Assembly (NCBI GenBank): GCA_000435195.1
Contig: FR880250.1
Coordinates: forward strand, 1-5,229
DNA from: Clostridium sp. CAG:169
Lineage (GTDB): Bacteria; Bacillota; Clostridia; Oscillospirales; Ruminococcaceae
DNA length: 5,229 bases
Reading direction: 5' to 3'
The number at the start of each line of letters is the position of its first letter. Position 1 is the first letter of the stretch. Made by a program: the position numbers and the translations under genes. The notes under the pieces were generated by a model that saw nothing but the letters and a program-made list of their open reading frames with translations, ran no database searches and had not been told where the DNA came from. Of the stretch, positions 1-4,491 are shown piece by piece.

Positions 1-5
1 TTCGT

Positions 6-51
6 CCACCTTTTTCAAAAGGTGGTGGTGTCCAGAGGCAACGCCTTTGGA
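6..51. repeat. Two adjacent stem-loops upstream of gpmI
   Basis: Two inverted repeats sit side by side. The first pairs CCACCTTTT (6-14) with AAAAGGTGG (17-25). The second pairs CCAGAGGC (32-39) with GCCTTTGG (43-50) around an AAC loop, with one G-T pair and a flanking T31-A51 pair. The second stem is followed by a T-rich stretch (ATTCCTTTT), so it could end an upstream + strand transcript arriving from outside the window. The compact paired palindromes also resemble dispersed intergenic repeats of clostridial genomes. That resemblance is an impression and needs a copy count in the host genome. Confidence 0.5.
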
Positions 52-55
52 TTCC

Positions 56-91
56 TTTTGCAGAAAACAAATGATTTTTGAAGCTGCAAAA
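56..91. other. Inverted repeat in the gpmI leader
   Basis: TTTTGCAG (56-63) is exactly repeated in inverted form as CTGCAAAA (84-91), separated by 20 bases that contain a small CAAA/TTTG pairing of their own. It lies 60 bases before gpmI. It may be part of an upstream terminator or of an mRNA leader structure; nothing decides between these. No convincing sigma-A promoter for gpmI was found between here and the gene. The best -10-like hexamer is TATCAT at 116-121, but it lacks a matching -35. Confidence 0.3.
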
Positions 92-135
92 TCAACCCTT
101 TATTCACTACATTCTTATCATCTCCAGTACCAAAA

Positions 136-143
136 AGAAGGTG
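136..143 (+). promoter_or_regulatory. gpmI ribosome binding site (decides start)
   Basis: AGAAGGTG precedes two in-frame ATGs at 145 and 151. From the AAGG core the first ATG is only 3 bases away and the second about 9. The second also gives the usual N-terminus of the family, in which the metal-binding Asp lies about 11 residues in. The start at 151 is therefore preferred. Confidence 0.7.
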
Positions 144-150
144 TATGACC

Positions 151-1671
151 ATGAAACAACCACTCGTTTTAATGATTTTAGACGGATTCGGCATCAACCC
201 TGCTGATTACGGCAACGCCATTCATGCTGCTAAAAAGCCGAATCTGGACCGATATTTTGCCTCCTACCCACACACCCAGCTGGGTGCTTCCGGTCTGGAC
301 GTCGGACTTCCCGATGGGCAGATGGGCAACTCCGAGGTTGGACACACCAACATCGGCGCGGGCAGAATTGTTTATCAGGAGCTGACCTGCATCACCAAAT
401 CCATCCAGGACGGCGACTTCTTTACCAACGAGGCGCTAACCGGTGCGATTGAAAACTGCCACAAACACAACTCTGCCCTGCATCTGATGGGACTGCTGTC
501 GGACGGCGGCGTTCACAGCCACATCGAACATCTGTTCGGTCTGCTGGAGCTTGCCAAAAAGAGCGGTCTGACCAAGGTATATGTCCACTGCTTTATGGAC
601 GGCAGGGATGTTCCGCCTTCCTCCGGCAAGGACTTTATCCTTCAGCTGCAAAATAAGCTTGATGAACTTGGTATCGGCAAAATCGCTTCGGTGATGGGAC
701 GTTACTATGCGATGGACCGCGACAACCGCTGGGAGCGGGTAGAAAAAGCCTACGACGCGCTGGTTTTGGGCAAGGGCATTCTGTGTGAGAATGCTGCCAA
801 AGCGGTGGAGGATTCCTACGCCCAGGAGGTCACCGACGAATTCATCGTTCCGGTTGTGGTCGGCGACCCTGCACAGGGAAGGATTGCGGCGGAGGATTCG
901 GTCGTTTTCTTCAACTTCCGTCCCGACCGCGCACGTGAAATCACCCGCACACTGGTGGACCCGGAATTTTCCGGCTTTGCCCGCAGCCTGTTCCCGTTGT
1001 ACTATGTCTGCATGACCCAGTATGATGCGACCATGCCGAATGTACAGGTCGCTTTCAAGCCGCAGAGCTTACATGACACCTTTGGAGAATATATCTCCAA
1101 AAAGGGACTGCATCAGCTGCGCATTGCCGAAACCGAAAAGTATGCGCACGTCACCTTCTTCTTTAACGGCGGTGTAGAAACCGTTTCGGAAGGGGAGGAC
1201 CGCGCACTCATCAACTCCCCGAAGGTTGCCACCTACGATTTGAAGCCTGAGATGAGCGCCTATGAGGTGACCGACGAGCTGCTTGCCCGTCTGGACAGCG
1301 GAAAATATGACGTTGTCATCCTCAACTTTGCCAACTGCGACATGGTCGGACACACCGGTGTATTCGATGCGGCAGTCAAGGCGGTAGAGGCGGTGGACAG
1401 CTGCGTGGGCAAGGTGGTGGAGAAGGTTCTGTCGATGGACGGCACCGTTCTGTTGACCGCCGACCACGGCAACGCCGACCGGATGTATGAGGAGGACGGC
1501 TCGCCGTTCACCGCACACACCACCAATCCGGTGCCATTTTTGGTCATCAGCAAACAGTACGCCGACTGCAAGCTGCACGAAGGCAGACTGGCAGACATTG
1601 CGCCGACCATGCTCAAAATTTTAGGCTTGCCAAAACCGGAAAGCATGAGTGGGGAGAGCATAATTTTATAG
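151..1671 (+). CDS. gpmI: 2,3-bisphosphoglycerate-independent phosphoglycerate mutase
   Basis: This cytosolic glycolytic and gluconeogenic enzyme interconverts 3- and 2-phosphoglycerate through a phosphoserine intermediate with two Mn(II) ions, and belongs to the alkaline phosphatase superfamily. The 506-residue product is close to the family's usual ~510. The N-terminal LDGFG carries metal ligand Asp11, and GNSEVGH carries the nucleophile Ser61. SDGGVHSH (117-124, His122) begins the inserted transferase domain, which continues through MDGRDVPP, the MGRYYAMDRDNRWER stretch and FRPDRARE, the family's substrate-binding arginines. The C-terminal phosphatase half supplies Asp397 and His401 (CDMVGH), Asp438-His439 (TADHGNAD) and His456 (TAHTT). 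All expected catalytic residues are present, so it should be active. It is more GC-rich than the genes to its right. It ends seven bases before a strong terminator and is not co-transcribed with anything downstream. Confidence 0.98.
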   Translation: MKQPLVLMILDGFGINPADYGNAIHAAKKPNLDRYFASYPHTQLGASGLDVGLPDGQMGNSEVGHTNIGAGRIVYQELTCITKSIQDGDFFTNEALTGAIENCHKHNSALHLMGLLSDGGVHSHIEHLFGLLELAKKSGLTKVYVHCFMDGRDVPPSSGKDFILQLQNKLDELGIGKIASVMGRYYAMDRDNRWERVEKAYDALVLGKGILCENAAKAVEDSYAQEVTDEFIVPVVVGDPAQGRIAAEDSVVFFNFRPDRAREITRTLVDPEFSGFARSLFPLYYVCMTQYDATMPNVQVAFKPQSLHDTFGEYISKKGLHQLRIAETEKYAHVTFFFNGGVETVSEGEDRALINSPKVATYDLKPEMSAYEVTDELLARLDSGKYDVVILNFANCDMVGHTGVFDAAVKAVEAVDSCVGKVVEKVLSMDGTVLLTADHGNADRMYEEDGSPFTAHTTNPVPFLVISKQYADCKLHEGRLADIAPTMLKILGLPKPESMSGESIIL

Positions 1672-1677
1672 AGATAA

Positions 1678-1717
1678 AAAACAAAAATCCATCCCAAGTG
1701 GGATGGATTTTTGTTTT
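1678..1717. terminator. Bidirectional terminator between gpmI and the convergent operon
   Basis: An 18-bp perfect stem (1678-1695 with 1700-1717) encloses the tetraloop AAGT. Its core is ATCCATCCC/GGGATGGAT, and the outer part is A-rich on the left and T-rich on the right, so a U-tract follows the core stem on either strand. It lies just after the gpmI stop and 38 bases beyond the stop of the - strand gene that converges on it, so it can serve both. Confidence 0.93.
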
Positions 1718-1755
1718 GACGAATCTATTTAGAAAAAGAAGTAAGCTAGAAATTA

Positions 1756-2451
1756 TTACTGTGCATAGCCAAGAACACTGCCGCTATAAGGACCGAAATC
1801 CTCTTCTGCTGTTATAGGAAAGTTATTAATATCGTATTCAAATTCCAGTGTCAAAGAGAATGTTGCTCGGAAATTAACACGATTGTTGCCGGATGTAGGA
1901 GTAGCACTTGTGCTAACGCCAAACAGATGGTAGTCGAATGCACTACCAGCCCAGAAATAATCAATGTTCAATTGAGCATCAGAGTAGTCAACAATCTGTC
2001 TGGTAGAACTGTCAAAAGAGTAATCTCCGCTGACAGTATATGTCATTTCAAAAGTTTTTCCAGGAGAAAATTCTGTTGTTTCGTCTATGACGTAAAAACT
2101 TTTTTCTACCGAACGATCGACGATGGTTCCTCTTGTAGCTTTCTGCGATTCATTCTCCCACATGATGCCGTAGAGTTCGTCCTTAAAAGCATCCAATAAT
2201 ACGTTATATTCTTTGCTATTGTAATATGGAGCGTATTTGTTGATGAACATATTTGTAACGTCATTCTGTGCCTTATCAAGTGCTTTGTATTCTTCAGGAT
2301 TGTTGAAAAGGTTGTCGCACATTTCAACGAATCTTTCTGTTGGTTCTGTAAGACCTTGGTTCGATGGAGAGGTCGCAAAGCATGATGTCGATACGATGAA
2401 CGTCATAGCAAAAGCCAATGCGGTGCTAAAAATTGCTTTTAATTTCTTCAT
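1756..2451 (-). CDS. Secreted protein of unknown function, 231 aa
   Basis: I do not recognise a family. Residues 1-26 form a Sec signal peptide: MKKLK, a hydrophobic core (AIFSTALAFAMTFIV), then a plausible signal peptidase I site after CFA (24-26). Cys24 is not in a good lipobox, because the -3 residue is Ser. Residues 34-108 look helical and charged (PTERFVEMCDNLF, LLDAFKDELYGIMW). Residues 109-231 are rich in aromatic, Ser, Thr and Asp residues with alternating patterns typical of a beta-sandwich (KTFEMTYTVSGDYSF, NFRATFSLTLEFEYD). There is no LPXTG motif or C-terminal anchor, so it is probably released. The start at 2451 is chosen over upstream in-frame ATGs because it begins the signal peptide and has GGAGG (2459-2463) seven bases before it. 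It lies 22 bases after the stop of the 76-aa membrane protein gene, so the two are almost certainly one operon. It may be the output of the adjacent peptide-sensing system. Confidence 0.85.
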   Translation of the reverse strand: MKKLKAIFSTALAFAMTFIVSTSCFATSPSNQGLTEPTERFVEMCDNLFNNPEEYKALDKAQNDVTNMFINKYAPYYNSKEYNVLLDAFKDELYGIMWENESQKATRGTIVDRSVEKSFYVIDETTEFSPGKTFEMTYTVSGDYSFDSSTRQIVDYSDAQLNIDYFWAGSAFDYHLFGVSTSATPTSGNNRVNFRATFSLTLEFEYDINNFPITAEEDFGPYSGSVLGYAQ

Positions 2452-2473
2452 AGTTTGACCTCCGTTGTGTCTC

Positions 2474-2704
2474 TTACTTTTGGATATCATAGAAAATTGC
2501 AGAACAAAGAACAAACATGTAGAAAATAAACGGTATTATTTTTCCAATCAGTCGTTCTTTTTTAATGATAACCAGATAAAGTAGAAATACTACACCTACA
2601 GCGCATAAAAAATATGTAACAAACTGTGGCCACATAAACAAACTCATCGCAAGAAGAGTGCTGATTATGCTGATTGCTTTATCTGAAAAATCTTTATTCA
2701 GCAT
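2474..2704 (-). CDS. Small membrane protein, 76 aa, unknown function
   Basis: This is a very hydrophobic protein with no recognised family. Likely membrane segments are residues ~10-28 (ISIISTLLAMSLFMWPQFV), ~29-47 (TYFLCAVGVVFLLYLVII) and ~55-72 (KIIPFIFYMFVLCSAIFY). A basic KKERLIGK loop separates the second and third, suggesting that loop is cytoplasmic. It is the first gene of a transcript that continues into the 231-aa secreted protein 22 bases downstream, and a good promoter lies just upstream (2756-2784). By context it could be an immunity or accessory membrane protein for the secreted partner, but nothing in the sequence proves this. The strong AAGGAGGA site is unusually far (16 bases) from the only usable ATG. 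Confidence 0.72.
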   Translation of the reverse strand: MLNKDFSDKAISIISTLLAMSLFMWPQFVTYFLCAVGVVFLLYLVIIKKERLIGKIIPFIFYMFVLCSAIFYDIQK

Positions 2705-2720
2705 GAAATTATCTATTCAA

Positions 2721-2728
2721 TCCTCCTT
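2721..2728 (-). promoter_or_regulatory. SD site with unusually long spacing
   Basis: AAGGAGGA on the - strand is near-perfect, but 16 bases separate it from the ATG at 2704. The frame is closed by a TGA at 2717-2719. Between that stop and the ATG the only codons are ATA, GAT, AAT and TTC, so no conventional closer start exists. Initiation may be inefficient or may use a non-standard codon. Confidence 0.55.
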
Positions 2729-2755
2729 GTAGATATTTAGGAGCTCCTTGTTTAC

Positions 2756-2784
2756 ATGATAACCCATTATTTTCCAAAAATCAA
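2756..2784 (-). promoter_or_regulatory. Sigma-A promoter for the membrane/secreted protein operon
   Basis: On the - strand, -35 TTGATT (2779-2784) and -10 TATCAT (2756-2761) are separated by exactly 17 bases. Transcription would start near 2749, giving a leader of about 45 bases that contains the SD site at 2721-2728. The TTGA of the -35 box is the left edge of the large inverted repeat, which lies immediately upstream of this promoter. Confidence 0.7.
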
Positions 2785-2828
2785 TGGGCAATTCATGCAC
2801 AAAAAAATGTGCATGAATTGCCCATTGA
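2781..2828. promoter_or_regulatory. 21-bp perfect palindrome bridging two divergent promoters
   Basis: Bases 2781-2801 are perfectly complementary to 2808-2828 around a loop of six A. Its outer TCAA/TTGA ends form parts of the -35 boxes of the leftward and rightward promoters. The natural reading is a shared operator or activator site for the neighbouring HTH regulator. An alternative, which can also be true, is that it terminates leftward transcripts: on the - strand the stem is directly followed by TTTTT (2780-2776), making a good intrinsic terminator for the regulator mRNA. On the + strand no T-run follows. Confidence 0.8.
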
Positions 2829-2854
2829 CAAGCATATAATAATATGGCTATAGT
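2825..2854 (+). promoter_or_regulatory. Sigma-A promoter for the signalling peptide gene
   Basis: A consensus -35 TTGACA (2825-2830) is followed after 18 bases by -10 TATAGT (2849-2854), so transcription would begin near 2861. The first four bases of the -35 are the right edge of the palindrome. The spacer holds a second small dyad, CATAT-AATA-ATATG (2833-2846), and the predicted start falls at the 8-bp palindrome GTTGCAAC (2861-2868). A consensus-like TATAAT at 2835-2840 is too close to the -35 to pair with it. Confidence 0.65.
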
Positions 2855-2896
2855 AAATACGTTGCAACAAAACAAAGATTGAAAGGTTGTATACTT

Positions 2897-3049
2897 ATGA
2901 AAAAATTACTTGCTTCCATGCTCACCGCCCTGATGCTTCTTGCCGCTGTCCCACAGATGTACTTTGCCGATGATGTTGACACTTCGGCAGAAAATACTGA
3001 TGAAGGTATCAGCACCTGTGAATATATAGATGAGCCTATGGGAGAATAA
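2897..3049 (+). CDS. Secreted peptide precursor, candidate quorum-sensing propeptide (50 aa)
   Basis: The ORF encodes a 50-residue protein with a textbook signal peptide: MKKLL, a hydrophobic stretch (ASMLTALMLLAAVPQM) and a signal peptidase I site at YFA (22-24). The remaining ~26 residues are strongly acidic (ten Asp/Glu, no Lys or Arg), with one Cys (41) and the C-terminus CEYIDEPMGE. AAAGG (2882-2886) lies ten bases before the ATG, and a sigma-A promoter precedes it. Size, Sec export and C-terminal placement of the presumed signal match PapR-type propeptides (PapR of Bacillus cereus is 48 aa, starts MKKLL and yields a C-terminal oligopeptide). It is directly next to an HTH/TPR regulator, the usual genetic partner. 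The stop ends at 3049 and the convergent regulator's stop begins at 3050. It could instead be a short secreted peptide of other function, but the context favours a signal. It is short enough to be missed by automatic annotation. Confidence 0.78.
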   Translation: MKKLLASMLTALMLLAAVPQMYFADDVDTSAENTDEGISTCEYIDEPMGE

Positions 3050-3958
3050 TCAACTGCCAAGCTCCATGCCAAAATTTTCTTTGGCGTAATTTTTTACAAG
3101 TTCACAGCTCTTATAGTTTTTCATTAAACGATGGGCATAGTAAGAATCAATAAGTTTAGCTTTGCTTTCCTCGTCCCGTCCTAAATCATGCAGGCTGCAT
3201 GCCATATTAAGAAGAAGTCCGCCCATTTCATGACATTTATTGTATTTAACACAGATGTCATATCCAAGCTCGGCAATTTCTATACATTCCTCATACCGTC
3301 TTTCTCTTCCTAACAATCGAGAATAATTATAAGCAAGTAATGTGATTACGGAAATCCTTGCTTCATCATTCAAAACCTTTTGTTGAGGTGAATCAAACAA
3401 TTGCTGGTAGATATGGATTGCATAGCGGCGGTCGCCTGTTTCCGAATAGGTAATGGCTATCTGGTTTAAAATTTTGACCTCATCAACGCTAAAAAGATAA
3501 TCACCGATGTGGTCGAAATCAAAATCAGCATGGGTTATTCGGAGCGCTTTAGTGAGCATTTCGCGGGCGGTTGAATAATCTGTCCAATAGTGTGCAAGCG
3601 CCTTTGAACGAAGGATAAACTGTTTTACTACCCTATCTTCGGGGTCTGCAATTTCCTCAAGATATTTTATTCTTTCTGCCGCCTGTTCAAACTGCTTTTG
3701 TGCGTTGAGGGCTATGATTTCCTTTTGCAGATTGGATATTTCAAAATCTTTAGGCCCGAGCAGAATGGAAAATTCTTCATCGTCCAAACCAAGCCGCTGA
3801 AGAAGTACTTTAATGGTTGTGACGGATGGCTCGTGTTTACCGCGCTCTATACGAGATAAGGTAGAATGGTCGCAAACACCTTTGCAAAGCTCTTTTTGGC
3901 TGATACCTTTTTCTTCGCGCTTGTGTTTTATGAAAAAACCGATGTGATAGGCTTTCAC
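3050..3958 (-). CDS. RNPP-type transcriptional regulator (XRE HTH + TPR-like repeats)
   Basis: The 302-residue cytosolic DNA-binding protein is the length expected for PlcR/Rgg-type regulators (~280-300). An XRE-family helix-turn-helix occupies residues ~6-62 (IGFFIKHKREEKGISQKEL, then STLSRIERGKHEPS with the recognition-helix Ser/Arg pattern). From ~residue 75 to the end it is all helical, with TPR-like pairs of helices: KQFEQAAERIKYLEE, ILNQIAITYSETGDRRYAIHIYQ, ERRYEECIEIAELGYDI and LLLNMACSLHDLGRDEESKAKL. In the RNPP family this half binds an imported oligopeptide and controls DNA binding. The GTG at 3958 is chosen because AGGAGG (3967-3972) lies eight bases upstream and the HTH begins just after it; a GTG at 3967 overlaps that SD site. 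It has its own promoter and ends flush against the convergent peptide gene. The partner and targets are inferred from position, not sequence. Confidence 0.9.
   Translation of the reverse strand: MKAYHIGFFIKHKREEKGISQKELCKGVCDHSTLSRIERGKHEPSVTTIKVLLQRLGLDDEEFSILLGPKDFEISNLQKEIIALNAQKQFEQAAERIKYLEEIADPEDRVVKQFILRSKALAHYWTDYSTAREMLTKALRITHADFDFDHIGDYLFSVDEVKILNQIAITYSETGDRRYAIHIYQQLFDSPQQKVLNDEARISVITLLAYNYSRLLGRERRYEECIEIAELGYDICVKYNKCHEMGGLLLNMACSLHDLGRDEESKAKLIDSYYAHRLMKNYKSCELVKNYAKENFGMELGS
3066..3095 (+). terminator. Possible terminator of the peptide mRNA, inside the regulator gene
   Basis: GCCAAA (3068-3073) pairs with TTTGGC (3080-3085). The stem can be extended by a T-G and an A-T pair and encloses the loop ATTTTC. 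It is followed by GTAA and six T (3090-3095). It starts 16 bases after the peptide stop codon and lies within the last codons of the opposite-strand regulator, so the two mRNAs would overlap by roughly 45 bases. The stem is short, so its strength is uncertain. Confidence 0.5.
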
Positions 3959-3966
3959 AGCTACCA

Positions 3967-3972
3967 CCTCCT
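3967..3972 (-). promoter_or_regulatory. Regulator SD site (decides GTG start)
   Basis: AGGAGG on the - strand lies eight bases upstream of the GTG at 3958. With the promoter at 3980-4008, transcription would start near 3973, so this SD would sit at the very 5' end of the mRNA, leaving a leader of only about 15 bases. Confidence 0.75.
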
Positions 3973-3987
3973 ATAACATATTATAGG
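3970..3987. promoter_or_regulatory. Dyad over the regulator's -10 box, candidate operator
   Basis: CCTATAA (3970-3976) and TTATAGG (3981-3987) form a perfect 7-bp inverted repeat around CATA. It covers the whole -10 hexamer and the predicted transcription start. A protein bound here would block RNA polymerase, so autorepression by the regulator is a reasonable guess. Part of the symmetry arises simply from the TATA-like -10 sequence. Confidence 0.45.
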
Positions 3988-4008
3988 ATAAAAGCACAGT
4001 AAAATCAA
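3980..4008 (-). promoter_or_regulatory. Sigma-A promoter of the regulator gene
   Basis: On the - strand, -35 TTGATT (4003-4008) and a perfect -10 TATAAT (3980-3985) are spaced by 17 bases. The -35 hexamer is identical to that of the membrane/secreted operon promoter. CAGTAAAA occurs as a direct repeat 14 bases apart (3997-4004 and 4011-4018), flanking and overlapping the -35. Confidence 0.85.
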
Positions 4009-4014
4009 CGCAGT

Positions 4015-4044
4015 AAAAAAGGACAGCTTTCGCTGTCCTTTTTT
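4015..4044 (-). terminator. Intrinsic terminator of the two-gene secreted-protein operon
   Basis: Read on the - strand, GGACAGC and GCTGTCC form a 7-bp GC-rich stem closed by a GAAA tetraloop and followed by six T; A-T pairs extend the full stem to 13 bp. It begins 12 bases after the stop of the 113-aa gene and insulates the regulator promoter from leftward read-through. Confidence 0.93.
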
Positions 4045-4055
4045 GTGTGGTAAAT

Positions 4056-4397
4056 CTACTGCTGATGAACCAATCGGGTCTGTTTGGTTTTAGATGGCTG
4101 GGAAATTTTACAATTTATGCAGGTATAAATATTTATGATTTGCTTTTCCTCTTTTCCGTCCATCTTGTTGGGATAACCGTGTTGGCACAGTACATATTCA
4201 AGTGTATACCAACCGGTGTCCACAGAATCTGTCAAATACAGTTCCCCTGCTTCACATTTTGTACACTTCATTCCGGTCGGCTGCATCTGCGCTTGTGCCT
4301 GATCTTCAGCCTCGGCACCGGCGAAGGCAGAAATACCCATCGCTGCCAACATACCGACAGCCAGAACAGCTGCCGATAGATTCTTCCATTTTTTCAT
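4056..4397 (-). CDS. Small secreted Cys-rich protein, possible zinc ribbon (113 aa)
   Basis: Function is unknown. Residues 1-26 or 1-28 are a signal peptide (MKKWK, then a hydrophobic core, AFA or AGA cleavage), followed by an acidic, Gln-rich linker. The mature part has CTKC (45-48), CQH (71-73) and CINC (93-96), with the segment between them containing DTGWYTLEYVL. The two CxxC knuckles plus C-x-H suggest either a zinc ribbon or, since it is exported, disulfides. The tail is basic (KTKQTR). AAAGGA lies eight bases before the ATG. It follows the 233-aa secreted protein gene by 94 bases with no clear promoter between, so co-transcription is likely, and it ends at a strong terminator. Six candidate ligands in a secreted protein of this size are unusual. 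Confidence 0.85.
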   Translation of the reverse strand: MKKWKNLSAAVLAVGMLAAMGISAFAGAEAEDQAQAQMQPTGMKCTKCEAGELYLTDSVDTGWYTLEYVLCQHGYPNKMDGKEEKQIINIYTCINCKISQPSKTKQTRLVHQQ

Positions 4398-4446
4398 GGA
4401 AATCGTCCTTTCTTTTGATTTGTCCTTTGCCGTATCTTTTGATAGC

Positions 4447-4476
4447 AGAGAAGACAGCCAAACAGCTGTCTTCTCT
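4447..4476. other. Intercistronic hairpin without a U-tract
   Basis: AGAGAAGACAGC (4447-4458) pairs perfectly with GCTGTCTTCTCT (4465-4476) around a six-base loop. It lies 15 bases after the stop of the 233-aa gene and about 50 bases before the start of the 113-aa gene. Neither strand shows the T-run of an intrinsic terminator. It could be a weak attenuator or an mRNA-stabilising stem that gives the two cistrons different expression levels. Its GACAGC/GCTGTC core is also present in the terminator at 4015-4044. Confidence 0.7.
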
Positions 4477-4491
4477 TGTGGGTGAATCTAA

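Noticed and set aside
145..150. Alternative gpmI start two codons upstream (ATG at 145)
   Set aside because: It is only 3 bases from the SD core and adds Met-Thr to an N-terminus that already fits the family when started at 151.
785..1697. Several long open frames within gpmI (785-1015 on +, 1069-1578 and 1260-1697 on -)
   Set aside because: They overlap a gene with full catalytic motif conservation and encode low-complexity, Arg/Val-rich or otherwise non-protein-like translations without SD sites; they are shadows of a GC-rich gene.
2377..2382. Lipoprotein lipobox at Cys24 of the 231-aa protein
   Set aside because: The preceding residues are Ser-Thr-Ser, which lack the usual Leu/Val/Ile at -3; CFA is a better signal peptidase I site.
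2717..2767. 16-aa leader ORF (begins MGYHVN) upstream of the 76-aa membrane protein
   Set aside because: Its ATG lies upstream of the predicted transcription start (about 2749) and it has no good SD site, so it is probably not transcribed in full.
2781..2828. Transposon terminal inverted repeats or CRISPR-like repeat
   Set aside because: The arms are separated by only six bases, occur once in the window, and no transposase or spacer pattern is present; promoter and terminator geometry explains the location.
2897..3049. AgrD-like or lantibiotic precursor
   Set aside because: No AgrB or modification/transport genes are nearby, the signal is a standard Sec peptide with an AxA-like site rather than an amphipathic leader or double-Gly site, and there is only one Cys.
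2474..3049. Type I or II toxin-antitoxin module formed by the small hydrophobic protein and neighbouring small ORF
   Set aside because: The 76-aa protein is larger and more multi-pass than type I toxins, no small antisense RNA promoter is evident within its gene, and the 50-aa product is an exported peptide rather than an antitoxin.
2848..3072. 74-aa open frame antisense to the peptide gene
   Set aside because: It overlaps the regulator's 3' end and the whole peptide gene, and lacks both an SD site and a coherent domain or signal pattern. The opposite frame has a promoter, an SD site and a signal peptide.
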